From Clostridiales bacterium (GTDB lineage Bacteria > Bacillota > Clostridia > Lachnospirales > Lachnospiraceae), in assembly GCA_018369015.1 (NCBI GenBank), contig JAGZDD010000153.1, positions 1-9,407 on the forward strand: a DNA stretch of 9,407 nucleotides, in the 5' to 3' direction. Both the position numbers and the translations under genes were made by a program. Each line of letters begins with the position of its first letter. The stretch's first letter is position 1. The notes beneath the pieces are model-generated. The model ran no database searches, was not told the DNA's origin, and saw only the letters and a program-made list of their open reading frames with translations. Below, piece after piece: positions 5,752 through 9,407 of this stretch.

Positions 5752-6300
5752 ATGAAAAAATATTTATGGCTTTTTTTAACGAATCTGTATATAAGTACCT
5801 TTACCTTTGGTGGCGGCTATGTTGTGGTGCCTATGGTCCGCAAGTATTTTGTCGCCGGAAAACATTTTTTTACTGAAGATGATTTAATGGAAATGGCCGC
5901 AGTAGCCCAGTCTACGCCCGGCGCCATTGCTATTAACCTGGCAGCCCTGGCCGGCTATAAAACCTCAGGGCTGTCCGGTGCGTTCGTAAGCTGCGTTGCT
6001 TCGCTTATGCCGCCTCTCGTTATTTTATCCGTCATTTCCGCAGGCTATGCGGCTTTTTGCTCAAATGTAGTGATTGCAGCAGTTCTTAAAGGGATGCAGG
6101 CCGGCGTGGCTGCGCTGATTATCGATTTGATTGCCGGTATGTTTCTGATGATTCTTAAAGAACGCTCAATAATGCTTACACTTATGGTTCCGGCCGCCTT
6201 TGCCGCCAACTTTTTTCTTCAGGTCAACGTTGCCGTCATACTCATTGGCTGCTGTGTGCTGTGCATCATCCGTGCAGGATTAAGGAGAAAACAAAAATGA
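5752..6300 (+). CDS. chrA: CHR-domain chromate transporter-family protein, first half-size subunit
   Basis: The ATG at 5752 follows CGGAG by 6 bases; the open frame reaches further upstream but only through the promoter region. The 182-residue membrane protein has the marks of a single CHR domain: FTFGGGYVVVPM (residues 17-28), the PGAIAIN loop in AQSTPGAIAINLAALAGYK (52-70), and about five or six hydrophobic segments, ending in a basic RAGLRRKQK tail. Full-length ChrA proteins carry two such domains in about 400 residues; short-chain members like this work as a pair with a second gene. The next gene overlaps by ATGA, pointing to translational coupling and a hetero-dimer in the cytoplasmic membrane. 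Named members export chromate by anion exchange, but in gut anaerobes the natural substrate may be another anion. Expression is probably controlled by the divergent LysR protein. Confidence 0.92.
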   Translation: MKKYLWLFLTNLYISTFTFGGGYVVVPMVRKYFVAGKHFFTEDDLMEMAAVAQSTPGAIAINLAALAGYKTSGLSGAFVSCVASLMPPLVILSVISAGYAAFCSNVVIAAVLKGMQAGVAALIIDLIAGMFLMILKERSIMLTLMVPAAFAANFFLQVNVAVILIGCCVLCIIRAGLRRKQK

Positions 6301-6857
6301 ATTTATTATTACAGCTTTTAACCGCATTTTTCCAGATCGGCCTGTTTTCTATCGGCGGCGGCTATGCGATTATTCCCGCAATACAGGAACAGGTTGTTGA
6401 CAAATATGGCTGGGTCAGCCCGAAAGTATTTACAGATATTATTACCATTTCACAGATGACTCCCGGGCCTCTGGCCGTCAATACGTCCACCTTTGTCGGC
6501 CTGCAAATCGCCGGGATTTCCGGGGCCGTTGCGGCCACCATTGGCTGTGTCATTTCCGGCATCTGCATATCCATGTTTTTATACCGTTTTTTTCAGCGCC
6601 ACAAAAACTCCGGGTATATTATGGAGGTGCTTAGCGGGCTTAAGTCAGCCTCACTCGGACTCATTATTTCCGCCGCAGCGACCATTTTGCTTTTAACATT
6701 CTGCCAGACTGGAGACATTTCCAAAATCACAAGCTTTGACGGACCCGCGGCTATTGTTTTTTTCCTAGCTTTTGCTATCCTTCGCAAATGGAAAATCAGC
6801 CCAGTGCTTTTAATGGTTCTTACAGGTATCGCGGGAGCGGTTATATACTCCGGTTAA
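6297..6857 (+). CDS. chrA: CHR-domain chromate transporter-family protein, second half-size subunit
   Basis: The ATG at 6297 overlaps the stop of the first CHR gene (ATGA) and is preceded by AAGGAG about 10 bases upstream, inside the first gene. The 186-residue protein repeats the family motifs at the same positions as its partner: FSIGGGYAIIPAIQEQ (residues 17-32) and SQMTPGPLAVNTSTFVG (52-68), followed by hydrophobic helices and a final segment VLLMVLTGIAGAVIYSG. The two proteins are therefore tandem duplicates of one domain, expected to insert in opposite orientation and form one transport unit. No intrinsic terminator is clear after the gene. Confidence 0.92.
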   Translation: MNLLLQLLTAFFQIGLFSIGGGYAIIPAIQEQVVDKYGWVSPKVFTDIITISQMTPGPLAVNTSTFVGLQIAGISGAVAATIGCVISGICISMFLYRFFQRHKNSGYIMEVLSGLKSASLGLIISAAATILLLTFCQTGDISKITSFDGPAAIVFFLAFAILRKWKISPVLLMVLTGIAGAVIYSG

Positions 6858-7108
6858 ACAGCCGCCGCAAGTCAGATCTTAGATTCATGTCCTGGATTCA
6901 GGCCTTACACACAGCCACATTCTTGCCGTCCGTAAAAGGATACCGCATAACAATCGACCATATGATTTTTACAGGCATATCCACTCAACCGACCAGGAGG
7001 CTTTCCTGCCAGCCCTCCCATGGAATTTCCCAGTCCGGGGCTTTTGGAACAAGCGCCCTTAAATATTCCCATGAGAACAATCCTTAAAAACATTCGCCTA
7101 CTGCTTTA

Positions 7109-7144
7109 GCAAACCTTAATGCCGTTCACGCAGAAAAGGTTTGC
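7109..7144. repeat. 9-base perfect inverted repeat upstream of the MATE promoter
   Basis: GCAAACCTT (7109-7117) is mirrored by AAGGTTTGC (7136-7144), 18 bases apart, with no T-run after it on either strand. It lies about 50 to 85 bases upstream of the predicted MATE transcription start and directly abuts the next palindrome, so a regulatory site is more likely than a terminator. Confidence 0.45.
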
Positions 7145-7162
7145 ATAAAAGAGGGCTTTTAT
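7145..7162. promoter_or_regulatory. Operator-like palindrome overlapping the MATE -35 region
   Basis: ATAAAAG-AGGG-CTTTTAT is a perfect 7-base inverted repeat with a 4-base centre. Its right arm overlaps the expected -35 region (7158-7163), the position where a MarR- or TetR-type repressor would act. No regulator gene is adjacent. It could alternatively be a weak terminator of the CHR transcript, but the stem is AT-rich and only short T stretches follow. Confidence 0.4.
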
Positions 7163-7186
7163 TCCATTTAAAAATAATGCTATAAT
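7158..7186 (+). promoter_or_regulatory. Promoter of the MATE gene (extended -10)
   Basis: TGC-TATAAT (TATAAT at 7181-7186) is a perfect extended -10. The -35 (TTTATT, 7158-7163, 17-base spacing) is weak, acceptable with an extended -10. The start would be near 7193, leaving a 57-base leader. Confidence 0.6.
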
Positions 7187-7249
7187 AATTTTATCTTCAT
7201 CCGTTATATTGCCGGACAACCACACAAATCTATACGAGGAGATGAAAAA

Positions 7250-8614
7250 ATGGCAGAAAAAGAAAACAAGCTTGGCACAGCCCCGGTAGGCAAGCTGCTC
7301 ACATCCCTGGCAATTCCATGCATTGCCGCTCAGGTGGTCAACCTTTTGTACAATATTGTTGACCGTATTTACATCGGGCATATTCCCGAGATTGGCGCGG
7401 CCGCCCTCACCGGCGTCGGCGTCACCTTCCCGATTATTATGATTATATCCGCCTTTTCCGCGCTGGTCGGTATGGGAGGGGCACCGAGGGCTTCAATAAA
7501 AATGGGTCAAAAAGATAATGACGGCGCAGAAAAAATTCTCGGAAGCTGCCTGGCCTTATCCATTGTCCTCGCGCTTGTACTTATTATTATTTTTGAACTC
7601 TTTGGCCGTCAGCTTTTACTTCTGTTTGGCGCCAGTGACAAAACAATCCCTTATGGCTGGAACTATATGTCGATTTATGTCCTCGGAACCTTTTTTGTTA
7701 TTGTAACTATGGGCCTCAATAACTTTATATCCACCCAGGGCTTTGCGAAAACAAGTATGCTCACGGTCATTATCGGCGCTGTTATTAATATTATTTTAGA
7801 TCCGGTATTTATTTTCGTATTTAATATGGGCGTTCAGGGCGCAGCTCTGGCGACAATACTTTCCCAGGCGATTTCCTGCATATGGGTGCTGCGCTTTCTC
7901 ACATCCAGGCGTACCATTTTAAAAATCCGGGCCAGAAATATCCGCCTGCGCCGGGAAGTCCTTCTTCCTGTCATCGCCCTCGGCGTATCTCCTTTCATTA
8001 TGCAAAGTACAGAAAGCCTGCTAAACATTTGCTTTAATTCATCCCTGCAAAGATACGGCGGAGATATGGCCGTCGGAGCTATGACAATCCTCTCAAGTAT
8101 TATGCAGTTTTTCTCCCTGCCTATCATGGGGCTGGCTCAGGGCGCCCAGCCGATTATCAGCTTCAATTACGGCGCCCGCAACAAAGAACGCGTACAAAAA
8201 GCCTTCCGGCTGCTCTTTGTGTGTGCCGTCATATTTTCCACAGCCTTCTGGCTTGTAAATATGCTTGCGCCAGGGCTGCTTGTTTCACTCTTTGCAAGCA
8301 CAGACGACCTGCAGGCTTACGCCTCCTGGGCACTGCGGATTTACCTTGCTGCCGCGTTTATGATGGGTATACAAAACTCCTGCCAGCAAACCTTTGTCGC
8401 TATCGGAGAAGCTAAAATCTCTCTGTTTTTGGCACTGCTGCGCAAAGTCCTTCTGCTGATTCCGCTGATTTTTATACTTCCTTTGTTTTTAGAAGATAAG
8501 GTATTCGCCGTCTTTTTAGCTGAGCCTATTGCGGATTTCCTTGCGGCAGCAACAACATTTACATGTTTTAAAATTAAATCCAAAAAAGTCATTGGGCAAA
8601 TGCAGGAACGCTGA
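7250..8614 (+). CDS. MATE family efflux transporter, MepA-like
   Basis: AGGAG lies 8 bases before the ATG at 7250. The 454-residue length and roughly twelve hydrophobic helices fit the MATE family of cation-coupled drug and metabolite exporters in the cytoplasmic membrane. The N-terminal half opens with LAIPCIAAQVVNLLYNIVDRIYIGH (residues 20-44) and GAAALTGVGVTFPIIM (49-64); the C-terminal half repeats the pattern from about residue 240 (ALGVSPFIMQSTESLLNICF) and carries LPIMGLAQGAQPIISFNYGARNKERV, the signature typical of the MepA-like branch. The gene is single, with its own promoter and terminator. Substrates are often cationic drugs or dyes in this branch, but the exact range cannot be inferred. 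Arginine codons are mostly CGN (14 of 18), unlike the acetyltransferase gene that follows. Confidence 0.93.
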   Translation: MAEKENKLGTAPVGKLLTSLAIPCIAAQVVNLLYNIVDRIYIGHIPEIGAAALTGVGVTFPIIMIISAFSALVGMGGAPRASIKMGQKDNDGAEKILGSCLALSIVLALVLIIIFELFGRQLLLLFGASDKTIPYGWNYMSIYVLGTFFVIVTMGLNNFISTQGFAKTSMLTVIIGAVINIILDPVFIFVFNMGVQGAALATILSQAISCIWVLRFLTSRRTILKIRARNIRLRREVLLPVIALGVSPFIMQSTESLLNICFNSSLQRYGGDMAVGAMTILSSIMQFFSLPIMGLAQGAQPIISFNYGARNKERVQKAFRLLFVCAVIFSTAFWLVNMLAPGLLVSLFASTDDLQAYASWALRIYLAAAFMMGIQNSCQQTFVAIGEAKISLFLALLRKVLLLIPLIFILPLFLEDKVFAVFLAEPIADFLAAATTFTCFKIKSKKVIGQMQER

Positions 8615-8633
8615 CCTAAGCAAATTTTCTGCG

Positions 8634-8675
8634 CGCGTACGGCTGTGCCGCGCGTGAGCATATAATTTTTCTTTT
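8634..8675 (+). terminator. Intrinsic terminator of the MATE gene
   Basis: A GC-rich stem pairs 8634-8643 with 8647-8656 around a TGT loop, with one A-C mismatch and two G-T pairs, and is followed by a T-rich tract (TTTTTCTTTTT, 8666-8676). It starts 19 bases after the MATE stop. AAGCAAA before the stem and TTTGCTT after it are complementary and could form an outer, competing stem. Confidence 0.8.
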
Positions 8676-8804
8676 TGCTTCTGCGGGATCGTTATATTTT
8701 TTCTTATGCACAGCCAAATAGCGGATAAGCGGAAAAAATAACAAGGATCATATGGATATGTTACACTTATAGATGTCAGTATCTTTGTTTTATGGAGGTA
8801 AAAT

Positions 8805-9245
8805 ATGAGAATCATTGAAGTCGAAGAAAGAACGCCGGATTTGATAAACCGCCTGTTAGTAGTATGGGAAAACTCTGTAAGGGCTACCCATCTATTTCTA
8901 TCTGATAGTGAAATCAAAAGTATCAAAGACTATGTTCCACAGGCGTTAAAAGGGATTGCACATTTAGTAATTGCAAAAGATGAAGGAGGCAGCCCAGCAG
9001 CTTTTATGGGAATTGAGAACGGCACACTGGAAATGCTGTTCATTTCCCAGAATGAAAGAGGAAAAGGGCTGGGAAAGCGGCTAATCCAATATGGGATTGA
9101 AAACTATGCAGTTGAAAGATTAGCCGTAAATGAGCAAAACCCACAGGCTAGAGGATTTTATGAACATATGGGCTTTCATATTTATAAAAGGACAGACATT
9201 GACGAGCAGGGCAACCCCTACCCGTTGCTGTATATGAGCCGCTAA
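8805..9245 (+). CDS. yjaB: GNAT family N-acetyltransferase, YjaB-like
   Basis: A strong GGAGG sits 7 bases before the ATG at 8805. The 146-residue protein aligns by eye with E. coli YjaB along its whole length: WENSVRATHLFLSD (residues 21-34), the acetyl-CoA pyrophosphate loop ISQNERGKGLGKRL (80-93), LAVNEQNPQARGFYEHMGF (106-124) and the end IDEQGNPYPLLYMS. The family transfers an acetyl group from acetyl-CoA to an amine; the natural acceptor of YjaB-type enzymes is not established. Seven of ten arginine codons are AGA or AGG, against four of eighteen in the neighbouring MATE gene, which points to a separate origin. No convincing promoter was found in 8677-8804. It lies between a terminator and a probable transposable element, so it may have arrived with that element. 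Confidence 0.9.
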   Translation: MRIIEVEERTPDLINRLLVVWENSVRATHLFLSDSEIKSIKDYVPQALKGIAHLVIAKDEGGSPAAFMGIENGTLEMLFISQNERGKGLGKRLIQYGIENYAVERLAVNEQNPQARGFYEHMGFHIYKRTDIDEQGNPYPLLYMSR

Positions 9246-9258
9246 ACAATCTATAAAA

Positions 9259-9275
9259 AAGTGTCTTCAACACTT
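9259..9275. repeat. Small perfect hairpin AAGTGT-CTTCA-ACACTT
   Basis: AAGTGT (9259-9264) and ACACTT (9270-9275) form a 6-base stem with a 5-base loop, 13 bases after the acetyltransferase stop. It stands immediately before a much stronger hairpin. Paired hairpins in front of a transposase gene could belong to the end of the element. Confidence 0.4.
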
Positions 9276-9278
9276 CAG

Positions 9279-9325
9279 CCCCCTAGCCCCCATTCATGGG
9301 GGAATTAGGGGGGGTTCCTTTTTGT
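9279..9325 (+). terminator. Strong hairpin with T-run after the acetyltransferase gene
   Basis: CCCCCTA (9279-9285) pairs with TAGGGGG (9306-9312), and CCCCCAT (9287-9293) pairs with ATGGGGG (9296-9302), with a small asymmetric internal loop (G opposite AAT). A T-run follows at 9319-9323. The stem is unusually stable and could both end acetyltransferase transcription and shield the transposase from outside transcription. It may also be the structured terminus of the insertion element. Confidence 0.75.
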
Positions 9326-9349
9326 GTCGTTTTCATGCATAATAGTCTT

Positions 9350-9407
9350 ATGAATATTTTACAAAGAATCTTTACAGACCATTATGAAGAAATTAAATAT
9401 ACTCTCC
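9350..9407 (+). CDS. Transposase N-terminus, IS91-like group (partial)
   Basis: From an ATG at 9350 the frame reads MNILQRIFTDHYEEIKYTL and runs off the window after 19 codons. This matches from memory the N-terminus of zinc-finger rolling-circle-type (IS91/IS801-like) transposases common in Lachnospiraceae, in which the segment HYEEIKYTLHPR precedes the metal-binding CPHCG region. Another in-frame ATG lies at 9335. Neither start has a clear ribosome binding site, which is common for tightly limited transposases. The catalytic part lies outside, so completeness cannot be judged. Confidence 0.6.
   Translation, partial: MNILQRIFTDHYEEIKYTL

Larger units (their letters stand above)
6858..7249. 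other. 392-base intergenic region before the MATE gene
   Basis: No coding region is supported between the CHR stop and the MATE start. Frames open on either strand run through it but lack ribosome binding sites. The first 250 bases contain only small hairpins such as CAGGA-N5-TCCTG near 7000; the right part holds two perfect inverted repeats and the MATE promoter. A decayed gene in the first part cannot be excluded. Confidence 0.55.
9246..9407 (+). mobile_element. Probable left end of an IS91-like insertion element (partial)
   Basis: The region joins a transposase N-terminus to two adjacent hairpins directly upstream. IS91-type elements lack classic inverted terminal repeats and end in hairpin-containing ori and ter sequences, so the hairpins could mark the end on the 5' side of the transposase. 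The exact boundary cannot be fixed from one copy. Confidence 0.4.

Noticed and set aside
6788..7093. Open frames on both strands after the second CHR gene
   Set aside because: The plus-strand one overlaps the CHR 3' end out of frame; neither has a start signal or family resemblance.
7200..7249. Possible guanidine-II type riboswitch before the MATE gene, suggested by an ACGA loop in CTATACGAGGAG
   Set aside because: Only one weak 3-4 base stem surrounds the ACGA, the required two GC-rich hairpins are absent, and the sequence doubles as the ribosome binding site.
8677..8804. Promoter for the acetyltransferase gene
   Set aside because: TTGCTT/TATATT and TTACAC/TATCTT pairs are spaced only 12 and 13 bases, too short for a standard promoter; none is called.

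Overview
The window reads as a chromosomal accessory stretch of a low- to mid-GC Firmicute, most likely a gut Clostridia of the Lachnospiraceae type. This is inferred from AGGAGG-type ribosome binding sites, bacterial -10/-35 promoters, the protein families present (MepA-like MATE pump, two-gene CHR transporter, COG2509-type flavoprotein) and the style of the transposase N-terminus at the right edge. No rRNA, tRNA or CRISPR array was seen.

Left part, minus strand (1-1246): the 5' end of an operon encoding a small beta-sandwich-type protein of the C-glycoside deglycosidase beta-subunit family (DUF6379/CGDB) and, 14 bases downstream, a TIM-barrel sugar isomerase/epimerase-like protein cut by the window edge. 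This beta-then-alpha pairing is the signature of the two-subunit enzymes that cleave the C-C glycosidic bond of 3-oxo C-glucosides such as plant flavonoid C-glycosides. It is the most interesting content here. An extended -10 promoter and a repeated, partly palindromic operator-like sequence lie upstream.

Middle, minus strand (1247-4617): a 500-base intergenic stretch with a gene remnant and a perfect inverted repeat, then an ATP-grasp carboxylate-amine ligase and an FAD-dependent dehydrogenase of the COG2509 type with a four-cysteine cluster. The flavoprotein is transcribed first, from a near-consensus promoter at 4557-4585, and the ligase follows after 72 bases. Their shared substrate is unknown.

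Centre (4617-6857): a LysR-type regulator divergent from two overlapping half-size CHR-domain membrane proteins (chromate transporter family). The intergenic region holds a textbook LysR site (dyad with T-N11-A) centred near -65 of the transporter promoter and overlapping the regulator's own promoter.

Right part, plus strand (6858-9407): a MepA-type MATE efflux pump with palindromes next to its promoter and a good intrinsic terminator; a YjaB-like GNAT acetyltransferase whose arginine codon choice differs sharply from the pump's; strong hairpins; and the first 19 codons of a transposase resembling those of IS91-like rolling-circle elements. The right end therefore looks like the border of a mobile element.
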